Source: Candidatus Gastranaerophilales bacterium
Lineage (GTDB): Bacteria > Cyanobacteriota > Vampirovibrionia > Gastranaerophilales > Gastranaerophilaceae
Length of the DNA stretch: 64,000 bases
Reading direction: 5' to 3'
Assembly (NCBI GenBank): GCA_910587175.1
Contig: CAJULH010000002.1
Span: forward strand, 1-64,000
Part shown: piece by piece, positions 44,523 through 52,881 of the stretch
Layout of the letters: each line of letters opens with the position of its first letter
Numbering within the stretch: position 1 is the stretch's first letter
Notes under the pieces: generated by a model
What the model saw: only the letters and a program-made list of their open reading frames with translations
Database searches by the model: none
What the model was told of the DNA's origin: nothing
Translations under genes and position numbers: made by a program

Positions 44523-45512
44523 TTACTTTTTAAGAAACTTATGGTAGTTATCTTTTGTAATCGGATTTAATTCTTTCAATTTTTCCACATCAAGAATAAG
44601 TCTGGTACCGTCATATACTGCAAGCTGCCCTGCTGTATCAATATTTTCAGGCAAATTACCAAATATACCGCTCATAAGACCTGTCGTCATGCCTTTTGGC
44701 GAGTAAAGCCCTGCATAGCCTGAATCTTTCATAATTCTATTAATTACATCAGCTGTATACTCTGTTGCGGTATTTATGGTTTCAATTGTATATTGTTTAC
44801 CCAAAAATGCAGTGCTCTTAGCATTTGGCTCCAATCCTTCTGAAATTAAACCTGCAACTACAGACCTGAATTCATCAATATCAACATTTAATTCACCAAT
44901 CTGTCCTTCAATCTTATAAGGCAATATTACTCCGCCTTCGCTGTAATGTCGTGCCAAATCAAGGGTTGGTGTAGTATACACTCCGCGCCCGAGCCCCGGA
45001 ACCTTATTTGATGCTGTTTTTGAAGCATAGGGCGTAATACCGTCTTGCAATATACTTTTTGTAGTTTCAACGCTTGTACCATGGTATACAACCCCGTCAG
45101 ACGCAATTTCATCAAGTTTTCTGGGCTCAACAACACTTGCAATATATTCTTTGATTCTCCCGCAAATGTCTGCATGTTCTGTCATAAATTTATCAGCAGC
45201 GGTTTTAGTTTCATTTACGCTTCCTTCAATAACTTTATTATTGCCGGTATTTGTCTTATCAAAAAATCTCTTTGCATCATCAATATTAAATTTATGTTTA
45301 ACCCCTGCCCCGATTGCAAGAGCAGCAACGCCTGCAACTGCAAGTGCACCAAGGGCAAGTTTCAGCTTTTTACTGCTGTCTTTCCCGGCATCTTCTGCAA
45401 TACCCGGAGATTTAGGTGCTTCTGTCCCGGCAGCGGGTGTTGCATAATTTGGTGCAGCACTTTCCTGAGCACCGTTTATGTAATATGTATTTAGCTGGCT
45501 TAAACCGGTCAT
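44523..45512 (-). CDS. Membrane-anchored PARP-like ADP-ribosyltransferase-fold protein
   Basis: Residues 1-48 are Ala/Pro/Ser-rich; 50-70 form one membrane helix (KLALGALAVAGVAALAIGAG). From about 140 the sequence follows the PARP catalytic fold: VVYHGTSVETTKSILQDGI (the HG[ST] motif, His144), GLGRGVYTTPTLDLARHY (the G-x-G-[IV]-Y motif with Tyr190), LPYKIEGQIGELNVD, and AGQLAVYDGTRL matching the last strand, where the Glu of true PARPs is Gln296. The fold call is mine from motif order. Mono-ADP-ribosyltransferases also lack that Glu, so activity is possible. AGGAAGA precedes the ATG. It is divergent from a GNAT-like gene. Confidence 0.7.
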   Translation of the reverse strand: MTGLSQLNTYYINGAQESAAPNYATPAAGTEAPKSPGIAEDAGKDSSKKLKLALGALAVAGVAALAIGAGVKHKFNIDDAKRFFDKTNTGNNKVIEGSVNETKTAADKFMTEHADICGRIKEYIASVVEPRKLDEIASDGVVYHGTSVETTKSILQDGITPYASKTASNKVPGLGRGVYTTPTLDLARHYSEGGVILPYKIEGQIGELNVDIDEFRSVVAGLISEGLEPNAKSTAFLGKQYTIETINTATEYTADVINRIMKDSGYAGLYSPKGMTTGLMSGIFGNLPENIDTAGQLAVYDGTRLILDVEKLKELNPITKDNYHKFLKK

Positions 45513-45690
45513 AATCCATTCTTCCTTCTATATCTTTTTAAAAACAATTTAAATATTTTATTTGCCAAAAACCTGCTATTCCACATAACACTGTTACCTA
45601 TTCTTTACAAATACTAAAAAAGCAAATTTTATTTTTCAGCAGTGTTATATAAAAACGCAGATTATTCAAAATTTAAAGGTGTTGGAAAAA

Positions 45691-46353
45691 ATGAAAATAA
45701 GTTCTATAAACCTTAATGGTTTAAACTTCGGAAAAACTATTATAGATAAATCAAAAATAAGATCAACAGGATATGGAACACAAAATGTTTCATTTGTAGA
45801 ATATGACCCGAAAAACTATGATGACAAACGCAGAATGCAGTGCATAGGCTTATATTGGGGCGAACATTCAAGACAAATGCAAGAATATGTAAGACGGCTT
45901 TCTTCAAATTTTGACAAGGCTGAAAATAATCCGGAATCAATGCAAAATAAACATTTCTACGGTCTTGAAGATGAGGTTGGAAATACAATTGCAATCTCAC
46001 AAACAACAGAAAGAAAAAAAGGATTATTTGGGGGTAAGTCCTACACGGAAATAGACTATATCCAAACAATACCGGATGAACAGTACACATCAAAAAGAAG
46101 AAGATATAAGGGTGTTGGCGAAACGCTTGTTGCACAAATAGTAAAAAACTCTATGCATAAAGGCAGCGAACTAGTTAAACTTACATCTATAAATGAGCAT
46201 TTCTGGAAAGAGAGCGGATTTTTTGTATGCACAGCAGATTCCGCGGGTGAATATCCGATAAGGCAAATAAACAAAGACGATTTTCAAGGCTATATTGACC
46301 ATGTTGAAAAGAAAACAGCACCAAAACAAAATATCGTTGACATTTGGGGATAA
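45691..46353 (+). CDS. GNAT-like acetyltransferase-fold protein (220 aa)
   Basis: The acetyl-CoA loop appears as RRYKGVGETLVAQIVKNSM, matching the R/QxxGxG/A pattern and its helix, followed by ELVKLTSINEHFWKESGFF, the last strand-helix of the GNAT fold with the typical xxFWxxxGF. An earlier strand pair lies in EVGNTIAISQTT and EIDYIQTIPDEQY. AAGGTGTTGG supports the ATG at 45691. The N-terminus (KISSINLNGLNFGK) is not part of the fold and resembles short leaders of other proteins here. It is divergent from the PARP-like gene, so the two may share control. Substrate unknown. Confidence 0.7.
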   Translation: MKISSINLNGLNFGKTIIDKSKIRSTGYGTQNVSFVEYDPKNYDDKRRMQCIGLYWGEHSRQMQEYVRRLSSNFDKAENNPESMQNKHFYGLEDEVGNTIAISQTTERKKGLFGGKSYTEIDYIQTIPDEQYTSKRRRYKGVGETLVAQIVKNSMHKGSELVKLTSINEHFWKESGFFVCTADSAGEYPIRQINKDDFQGYIDHVEKKTAPKQNIVDIWG

Positions 46354-46499
46354 TAAAAATTTTTCATTTAAATAATAACATATAGCTTTTAAAAAGCATA
46401 TTTTCGGAAAAATCAAATTAGAACAATACAAAATAAAAACAGACACGCCGAATTTTGTTAAAGCCCAGAAAACCGTTTAAACACCGGTTCTTTTGATAA

Positions 46500-47288
46500 T
46501 TAATATACCTTTGGAATGGAATCAAGCAGAATTTTTGTATAATAATGCTTTGGATTATTAAATATTTCCATTGTTTCGCCCGTTTCAACAATTTCACCCC
46601 TGTACATAATTGCAACTCTTGTACATAAATATTTCACAACATTTAAATCATGGGATATAAAAAGGTATGTCAGGTTAAATTTGTCTTTTAATTCAATCAA
46701 AAGGTTTATAATCTGAGCCTGTATGCTCACATCCAATGCAGAAACGGGTTCATCTGCAACAACAAATTCCGGCTGCAAAATTAAAGCTCTTGCAATTGCA
46801 ATTCTTTGCCTCTGTCCGCCTGAAAATTCATGCGGAAAACGCCCCAAATCATCCCCGCTAAGCCCCGTCAGCCTTATAATATTTTCAAGCATATCAAGTC
46901 TTTGCTTTTTATCTTTAACACCATTTACAATCAAAGGTTCAAGCAAAATCTCTTTTATCTTCATCTTAGGATTCAGACTTGAATATGGATTTTGAAAAAT
47001 TAGTCCGGTTTTTTTCCTGAAAAGTTTTGTGTCTTCTTTTGAAAAAGCTTCAATGTTTTTACCGTCATAAAAAATTTCACCGCAATTTATATCTAAAAGC
47101 TTTAAAATACAATTTCCAAGTGTGGATTTCCCGCTGCCGGATTCTCCTACAAGCCCTATAATTTCACCCTTTTTAATATCAAGACTTACTCCCTTAAGAG
47201 CATATACGGGTTCTTTTTTTTCTCCCAAAAATCCGCCCTTGGTCTCAAAAGTTTTATGAACATTTTTGATTTCTATAAGGTTTTCCAT
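46500..47288 (-). CDS. Oligopeptide/dipeptide-type ABC transporter ATP-binding protein (OppF/DppF-like)
   Basis: A complete ABC ATPase: Walker A VGESGSGKSTLG, Q-loop LIFQNPYSSLNP, signature EFSGGQRQRIAIARAL, Walker B EFVVADEPVSALD and the switch LFISHDLNVVKYL. YSSLNPKMKI and the C-terminal HYYTKILLDSIP mark the Opp/Dpp/Nik branch. The ATG at 47288 follows AAGAAGAT. No permease is next to it. The family 5 binding protein at 39924-41774 is the only other candidate subunit in the window, about five kilobases away. Confidence 0.92.
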   Translation of the reverse strand: MENLIEIKNVHKTFETKGGFLGEKKEPVYALKGVSLDIKKGEIIGLVGESGSGKSTLGNCILKLLDINCGEIFYDGKNIEAFSKEDTKLFRKKTGLIFQNPYSSLNPKMKIKEILLEPLIVNGVKDKKQRLDMLENIIRLTGLSGDDLGRFPHEFSGGQRQRIAIARALILQPEFVVADEPVSALDVSIQAQIINLLIELKDKFNLTYLFISHDLNVVKYLCTRVAIMYRGEIVETGETMEIFNNPKHYYTKILLDSIPKVY

Positions 47289-47353
47289 ATCTTCTTTTTT
47301 AACATATTTTAACCTCATTTTCTATAGGAAATCAGAATGTCAAAAAGGACAAA

Positions 47354-47386
47354 ATAAAAAGCCCAAAAAAGGTAAAACGGGCTTTG
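47354..47386 (-). terminator. Terminator of the sigma-factor gene
   Basis: On the minus strand AAAGCCC and GGGCTTT form a seven-pair stem, with a 14-base loop and a TTTTTAT tail. Confidence 0.7.
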
Positions 47387-47413
47387 TTTATCGTGTATTT
47401 GGCATAAAAACTC

Positions 47414-48430
47414 TTATGATAAATAATTTTTGAGTTCAGCCGTCTCTTTTGCCTTCCTCAGTTTTTTTAGCGCCTCTCCTTCAATTTGCCTTATCCTCTC
47501 CTTTGAAAATCCTAAAATCTTTCCAAGTTCTTCAAGCGTTTTTGTCTTACGACCGGAAATTCCAAACCGGTTAATTAATATGAATCTTTCCTTTTCAGAT
47601 AAAATATCCAGAGCCTTTAGGATATCTTTATATAAAAATTCCTTTTCTGTCTTGATATCAGGCATCTTTCCTATGTCATCTTTTATATAATCTTCAAGGC
47701 AAAGATCTTGTGCTACAGGCGTATCAAGACTCACAGGCTCTTTTATCATAGCTTTTTTTGCAGTCTGCACTTTCTTGATATCCATTTTCAGATAATCTGC
47801 AAGTTCGTTGTCATCAGGTTCCCTTCCCAAATCCACACTCAGTTTCACTATTGCTCTTTTCAGGGCTCTTATCTTATCGCTCATATGCACGGGAATTCTT
47901 ATTGTCCTTGAATTGTTTGCAATAGCCCTTATAATGGTTTGTTTTATCCACCATGTAGCATAGGTTGAAAATTTAAATCCCTTAGTATAATCAAACCTTT
48001 CTGCCGCCTTAATCAAACCCAAAGACCCCTCCTGAACCAAATCCATAAACAAAATTCCCTGCCCTGTGTATTTTTTTGCAATTGATACAACAAGCCTTAA
48101 ATTTGCCTGAATGAGTTTTTTCCTTGCAATCTTTGCCTCTTTCTTTGTACCCTCTTTGATTGCCTTGCCTATCATTGTTTCATTTGTTCTGTTTAAAAGT
48201 TTTATCTTTCCAATATCCTTTAAATACATCTGTAAAATTTCATCTTTATTTGCAATTGTATTAAAGGTTTTAATTTCTTCTCCGTTCTCTTCATTTTCAC
48301 TATCGCCTGGCTCGCAGTTTAAATATTCATATTCATCAAAATAAACGTTTTTATTTAACGCGTTATTATTCATTAATAATTCCTCCAGCTCCCTTTTTGA
48401 AATTTTTACAACTCTTTTCAAACTTCTCAT
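47414..48430 (-). CDS. RNA polymerase sigma-70 factor, group 1 or 2
   Basis: A 338-residue sigma factor. An acidic N-terminus is followed by region 1.2 ([18 protein letters not shown]), region 2 ([44 protein letters not shown]), region 3 and region 4 ([31 protein letters not shown]). The -10-binding helix is near-identical to housekeeping sigmas. There is no long region 1.1 and no HP after LRK, a change from group 1 consensus, so an alternative group 2 sigma cannot be excluded. It is divergent from the 268-aa exported protein. I therefore give no symbol. Confidence 0.9.
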   Translation of the reverse strand: MRSLKRVVKISKRELEELLMNNNALNKNVYFDEYEYLNCEPGDSENEENGEEIKTFNTIANKDEILQMYLKDIGKIKLLNRTNETMIGKAIKEGTKKEAKIARKKLIQANLRLVVSIAKKYTGQGILFMDLVQEGSLGLIKAAERFDYTKGFKFSTYATWWIKQTIIRAIANNSRTIRIPVHMSDKIRALKRAIVKLSVDLGREPDDNELADYLKMDIKKVQTAKKAMIKEPVSLDTPVAQDLCLEDYIKDDIGKMPDIKTEKEFLYKDILKALDILSEKERFILINRFGISGRKTKTLEELGKILGFSKERIRQIEGEALKKLRKAKETAELKNYLS

Positions 48431-48482
48431 TCTATTTGACGTTTAAAAATTAATTATGTTTCCATTATCTTAAAAATTAGTG

Positions 48483-48488
48483 TATAAT
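48483..48488 (+). promoter_or_regulatory. -10 box of the metallophosphoesterase-like gene
   Basis: TATAAT ends seven bases before the ATG at 48496, and the bases between hold no ribosome-binding site; the -35 region (TTCCAT) is weak. The mRNA should be leaderless. Confidence 0.5.
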
Positions 48489-48495
48489 AGGCTGT

Positions 48496-49302
48496 ATGAA
48501 AGTTTTTAAACTATTTTGTTTATTGGGGTTTATCTTCATTTTTCAATCTGCAGTACATTCTGCCGATTTAACATTCACAACAATTTCTGATGCAGGCATA
48601 AAATCAGACAGAATAGAAAATTCTATGACCCCGTCCATTAAAAAACTGCTCAGTGCAAAGGATAATATAAACCATTCAGGCAGTAAATTTGTTGTATTTC
48701 TTGGCAATAACATTGCAAAGGCAGAAAAATATGACCTTGTAATGTTCTCTAAAATAATAAATAAAATTTCAAAACCTGTCTATGCAGGGATAGGAAACCA
48801 GGACATTCAAAGAGTTAAAGATTTGGATAAAATAGAATATTACAGATTATTAAACAAATATTCAAAAAACAAAGTATCAAAGATTCCCTGTGTAAAAAAA
48901 ATTGACGGATTTGTATTCATCTTTATGGACGGTATAAATGAAACAGTTCCTATGCCAAAAGGATATTTTAAGGATAAAGAACTGATATTTTTAGAAAACA
49001 CTCTAAAAAAATATATGGACAAAGATGTAATAATAATTCAGCATTTTCCTTTGTATAATGGCAAAGAAGAAAACGGTACACTATATAACGCAGAGCCGTA
49101 TAAAAATCTGCTTTCACAATATAAAAATGTAAAGGCAATAATTTCAGGACATACAAATTCTGATTTTGAAGGCGAAGATGAAAACAGAATAAAACATATA
49201 AGCGTACCATCACTTGCAAAATCAGGCGAGTATAAAGTAATAAACATTAAAACTACAGGTGAAACTGTTTCAATAAAAACAAAGATAATCAGTGTAGAAT
49301 AA
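48496..49302 (+). CDS. Exported metallophosphoesterase-fold protein with degraded active site
   Basis: A signal peptide (FKLFCLLGFIFIFQSAVHSA) leads a calcineurin-like fold whose motifs can be followed one by one. ISDAGI (usual D-x-H, here D32 but Gly34), FLGNN (usual GD, here Gly70-Asn71), GIGNQD (usual GNH, here Gln102), IIQHFP (His183 kept) and SGHTN (usual GHxH, second His now Asn221). Four metal ligands are therefore replaced, so catalysis is unlikely and a binding or structural role is more plausible. It precedes the GT39 gene by 11 bases and is probably cotranscribed with it. Confidence 0.75.
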   Translation: MKVFKLFCLLGFIFIFQSAVHSADLTFTTISDAGIKSDRIENSMTPSIKKLLSAKDNINHSGSKFVVFLGNNIAKAEKYDLVMFSKIINKISKPVYAGIGNQDIQRVKDLDKIEYYRLLNKYSKNKVSKIPCVKKIDGFVFIFMDGINETVPMPKGYFKDKELIFLENTLKKYMDKDVIIIQHFPLYNGKEENGTLYNAEPYKNLLSQYKNVKAIISGHTNSDFEGEDENRIKHISVPSLAKSGEYKVINIKTTGETVSIKTKIISVE

Positions 49303-49313
49303 AGGAGGATAAA

Positions 49314-51050
49314 GTGACAGGCTCTTTTTGCGATTTGATTAAAAAGATAAAAGATTTTATCACAAAATATGCAAACTTCTTTTGCATATTATCTATTTTA
49401 TTATTCGGGTATTTGTTCCTGTTTTTAAACCTTGGCTCATACAGGCTCATAGATATTGATGAAACAAGATATATTAATATTGCCCGTGCCATGTTTTTAA
49501 ACGGAGATTTTATTACCCCGCACCTGAATTTTGAAGCCTTCCTTGAAAAACCTCCTCTCTTCTATTGGCTTACAGTTTTGTCTTATAAAATTTTTGGCAG
49601 CACAGATGAATTTGCTTCAAGATTTCCTGTGGCTCTGTCCACCTTTTTAATTGTTTTTGGGACATATTTCTTTGGGAAAAAAGCTCTGGGCTCTAAAATT
49701 TACGGACTTGTATCCGCTATGATTTTATTGTCTTCCATATGGGTCGGACTTTTTTCACATATTGCAATTCTAGATGCAGGATTTATGGCACTCACTGCAG
49801 CATCCATATATTGTGCGGTTATCACGCTTTTTAACGTTAAAGAAGAAAATAAAAAATACTTCTGGTATCTTTCATACGCTTTTATGGGTTTAAGTGTTCT
49901 TCAAAAAGGACTTATAGGAATCATTCTTCCTGTTATGGTAATTGCACTTACATTTATTGCCCTAAATAAGGCAAAAGAGCTTATAAAACCTGCAAATATC
50001 ATCCCGGGAATTATTGTATTTCTTCTTATAAGCCTTCCATGGCATATTTTAGTGTATAAAGCAAACGGTCAGGCATTTATAAATGACTATTTCATAAAAC
50101 ATCACTTTGCAAGATTTTTAAATTCTTCAATGGGACTTGGCAGAAAACAACCGTTTTTATTCTATATCCCGATTCTGCTTGCAGCCTTTATGCCTTGGAC
50201 TTTTTCGTTTATATCCGTACTTATCAGGGGAATAAAATCTTTAATGAAAGATTTCAAATCTACAAAATCTTTCAGGCAGATATTCTCAAATGATACAAAC
50301 GACAGAAAGCTTTTAATATTTGCAACAATTTATCTTTTCTCAATTTTAATATTCTTCAGCATATCATCCACAAAGCTTCCAACTTATATTTTGCCTTTAT
50401 TCCCGGCTTTGTCATTAATTACAGGATATTATTGGTGGGGATATATTGCAGACAACAAATTTGAAAAAGGTATAAAAATTTCTACAATAGTTAGCGCCGT
50501 ATTTTTCATATTATTTGGAATTGCAGGAGCTTTAGCGCTTTGTGTACTTTCAGGAGAAAATCTTCTCTATGCACAAAACGCCGATGGTTTCAGAATGCTT
50601 ATGTCATCGTGGTTAATCATAATATCGTTGATTACACTCCTTTGCCTGATTTCAAAGAACAGAAGTCTTTTATTCATTGCAAATGTAATTTTGATGCTTG
50701 GCGTTTCAATAATTACAAGCGGCAAGATTTTAAGCTATACAACAACATTCGGACAAACAGAACTTGAACAATACGCAGACAAAGCACAAATGGTCTCAGG
50801 CTCAAAACTTGTAACTATGGGTTTTGGTAAAAAATACAGTATTTTAAGTAAGTTTGATAATAAGGTTTACTACATTATAGAAGTTGATAATGAAGGATAT
50901 AATGCACTTACAGCCATAAAAAATGAGGCTGAAAAAGAAGGTTCGCCCGTTTATTTAATTACAAAGAAAAAAGTACAGTATCCGCCTGAAATCCTTAAGG
51001 GCTTTAAAAAGCTTGAAGAAGGTCAAAAATATGAGCTTTATATGAGGTAA
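49314..51050 (+). CDS. GT39-type membrane glycosyltransferase (ArnT/PMT-like)
   Basis: A polytopic protein of 578 aa with about twelve membrane helices. The first periplasmic loop carries the GT39/ArnT catalytic pattern IDIDETRYINIARAMFLNGD with FLEKPPLFYWL, where the Asp-Glu pair binds the lipid-phosphate donor. A soluble C-terminal region of about 90 residues follows. Members transfer sugars from undecaprenyl- or dolichyl-type phosphate to lipid A or proteins. The start is GTG at 49314 after GGAGGATAAA. The upstream pseudo-phosphoesterase may act with it. Confidence 0.88.
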   Translation: MTGSFCDLIKKIKDFITKYANFFCILSILLFGYLFLFLNLGSYRLIDIDETRYINIARAMFLNGDFITPHLNFEAFLEKPPLFYWLTVLSYKIFGSTDEFASRFPVALSTFLIVFGTYFFGKKALGSKIYGLVSAMILLSSIWVGLFSHIAILDAGFMALTAASIYCAVITLFNVKEENKKYFWYLSYAFMGLSVLQKGLIGIILPVMVIALTFIALNKAKELIKPANIIPGIIVFLLISLPWHILVYKANGQAFINDYFIKHHFARFLNSSMGLGRKQPFLFYIPILLAAFMPWTFSFISVLIRGIKSLMKDFKSTKSFRQIFSNDTNDRKLLIFATIYLFSILIFFSISSTKLPTYILPLFPALSLITGYYWWGYIADNKFEKGIKISTIVSAVFFILFGIAGALALCVLSGENLLYAQNADGFRMLMSSWLIIISLITLLCLISKNRSLLFIANVILMLGVSIITSGKILSYTTTFGQTELEQYADKAQMVSGSKLVTMGFGKKYSILSKFDNKVYYIIEVDNEGYNALTAIKNEAEKEGSPVYLITKKKVQYPPEILKGFKKLEEGQKYELYMR

Positions 51051-51080
51051 CATTATAATAGAGCAGTATAAAAGGCAATT

Positions 51081-51106
51081 AAAACCTCCAAAATTTTGGA
51101 GGTTTT
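51081..51106. terminator. Bidirectional terminator, 26-bp perfect palindrome
   Basis: AAAACCTCCAAAA and TTTTGGAGGTTTT form a 13-base palindrome arm pair between the GT39 gene and the convergent U32-like gene, with A and T runs on each flank. Confidence 0.9.
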
Positions 51107-51108
51107 TG

Positions 51109-52818
51109 CTATTTTAAACCTGTCTTTATTTCTGCATTTTTTCTTACTGCACACAGAAAATTCCTCAAAATCCTCGGAAGCAGAGTGGAATGTATTGCAA
51201 GAAAATCTATTACAAATTCGTTTATGCCAACTTCTTCATAATATGAAATTTTATCAAAATTTTGCTTGATATCCGCTTCAAACATATGCATTTTGCAAAA
51301 ACCGTCTACAACAAAAGGTAAAATTTTATTCAATGAGGGATCTTTAACAGACCAATGCCCGCGATGGCATGGTGCAGAGCAGGTAAGCCTTGAAACCACC
51401 GCAGAGTTGCAGTTTAAAGGACAGAGCCCTAGGCTTTCCACCCTTTTACCGCCTGCAATCTGAATTTTTCTTGTTCTTATTATCTTTTTTGTCTTTTTAA
51501 TGCATTTAATAATATTTTCCTCATCTCCAAGGGAAGAAAAATCAAGCGCATCAATGGGGTTCAAATTTGAAAGACATTTTATTGAATAGCTGTTTAAAAG
51601 ATTTATCCCGCCGCCTATTTCAACAGGTGTAGCCTGAAATTCGGAATCATTCATCTTTGCCCAGAAAAAACCAATATTGTTTATTACAACAGTTTTTGGC
51701 TTAGGTTCAGTCAGGCAGAGCATCTTTACAATTTCATACACCCTTTCAAAATCCCGCTCAATTAAAATCCTTGGGGTTGAAATATTAAGCCCCATCTTGA
51801 ATTCCGTACAAAAATCTCGGGCACGGTTCACCAGTTCTTCAAAAGGAATTGTGGACAAATCCACAGTGGATGCTACTTCCCCGTATTCTATAGAATTTAC
51901 AGGATTAAAACCTGTAGTTTTTATGAATTTTCGAAGCTCTTTAAACTGCTCCAGGCTTGAAAGCCTTAAATTCAATTTTGGAAGTTTCAGCTTTGAATAA
52001 TCAAAATCCTTGTCTATCCTTTTGCACTTTATCTTCCAATCATATTTTTGAATATAGTTTGCAAACTTAAAATCCTCTCCTGTTGCAGAAACTATTTCTC
52101 CCGAAAAATGACTTGTTTTATAAAAACTTTTTCTCACATGTTTAAAAGGAAGCTTTTGCTCCTTAAACATCTTTGGTTTGTCCAAAATCTTTTCAATAAG
52201 CTTTATACCATCTAAAATCTCATCTGATGTTGAAAATTTACCCTTAATTACAACATAGCTTATAGCCTTTGATTTTATAAGATCATCCGCAAAATAAGGA
52301 AGGTTATCCGTATCCACAGCAAGAGGGATTTTTGCGTATTTACTTATCTTTTCAATATTTTTAAGATAAACCTCTTCTGTAATAATTAAACCGTCAATTT
52401 TATGGAACATCTCCATAAACTCCACCCCTGAAAGATTATGAATATCAAAATAGGAGTCAATAATTACCTTAAAGGGTAAATCCATGGTTTTTATGATTTC
52501 CAAAATCCCGTAAGAATTTACAAATATGCCGTCAATTTCAGTGGTGGTAAGAAATTCTATAAATTTCTTTGTAATATTTACATCTTCTTCTGTTATTGAA
52601 TGTTTAAAATTTACATAAATTTTAGAACCGGTTTTTTTTGCAGCATCAATATATTCATTTATATATTCAAACGTTCCGCCCGGACCATTCGGACCTTCAG
52701 GTGTATTTTTCATAAAGCGGTGATGATAAACATAAAACTCCCTGCATTTCACCTTTTTTGTAAAATTTAAAATATCACAGGGGCGCTTTATGGGTGATAC
52801 AACAAAAATCTCTTTCAT
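51109..52818 (-). CDS. Peptidase U32-like protein with Cys cluster
   Basis: A soluble protein of 569 aa made of two alpha/beta parts. The first (residues 1-200) resembles the U32 TIM-barrel start (KEYYV-type blocks: GILEIIKTMDLPFKVIIDSYF). The second ends with GGKRVESLGLCPLNCNSAV, RLTCSAPCHRGHW and FVVDGFCKMHMFEAD, the four-cysteine pattern of U32 proteins that bind an iron-sulfur cluster (RlhA/TrhP/UbiU branches). Those members hydroxylate RNA or ubiquinone rather than cleave protein. The start at 52818 has TTGACT-17-TACCAT seven bases before it and no ribosome-binding site. Confidence 0.6.
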   Translation of the reverse strand: MKEIFVVSPIKRPCDILNFTKKVKCREFYVYHHRFMKNTPEGPNGPGGTFEYINEYIDAAKKTGSKIYVNFKHSITEEDVNITKKFIEFLTTTEIDGIFVNSYGILEIIKTMDLPFKVIIDSYFDIHNLSGVEFMEMFHKIDGLIITEEVYLKNIEKISKYAKIPLAVDTDNLPYFADDLIKSKAISYVVIKGKFSTSDEILDGIKLIEKILDKPKMFKEQKLPFKHVRKSFYKTSHFSGEIVSATGEDFKFANYIQKYDWKIKCKRIDKDFDYSKLKLPKLNLRLSSLEQFKELRKFIKTTGFNPVNSIEYGEVASTVDLSTIPFEELVNRARDFCTEFKMGLNISTPRILIERDFERVYEIVKMLCLTEPKPKTVVINNIGFFWAKMNDSEFQATPVEIGGGINLLNSYSIKCLSNLNPIDALDFSSLGDEENIIKCIKKTKKIIRTRKIQIAGGKRVESLGLCPLNCNSAVVSRLTCSAPCHRGHWSVKDPSLNKILPFVVDGFCKMHMFEADIKQNFDKISYYEEVGINEFVIDFLAIHSTLLPRILRNFLCAVRKNAEIKTGLK

Positions 52819-52825
52819 AAAGTCT

Positions 52826-52854
52826 ATGGTATAGATTTCACTATATAAAGTCAA
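52826..52854 (-). promoter_or_regulatory. Promoter of the U32-like gene
   Basis: On the minus strand TTGACT (52849-52854), a 17-bp spacer and TACCAT (52826-52831) end seven bases before the ATG, so the mRNA is probably leaderless. Confidence 0.5.
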
Positions 52855-52881
52855 GAAATTTCAACAAATTCAGACGGAAAT

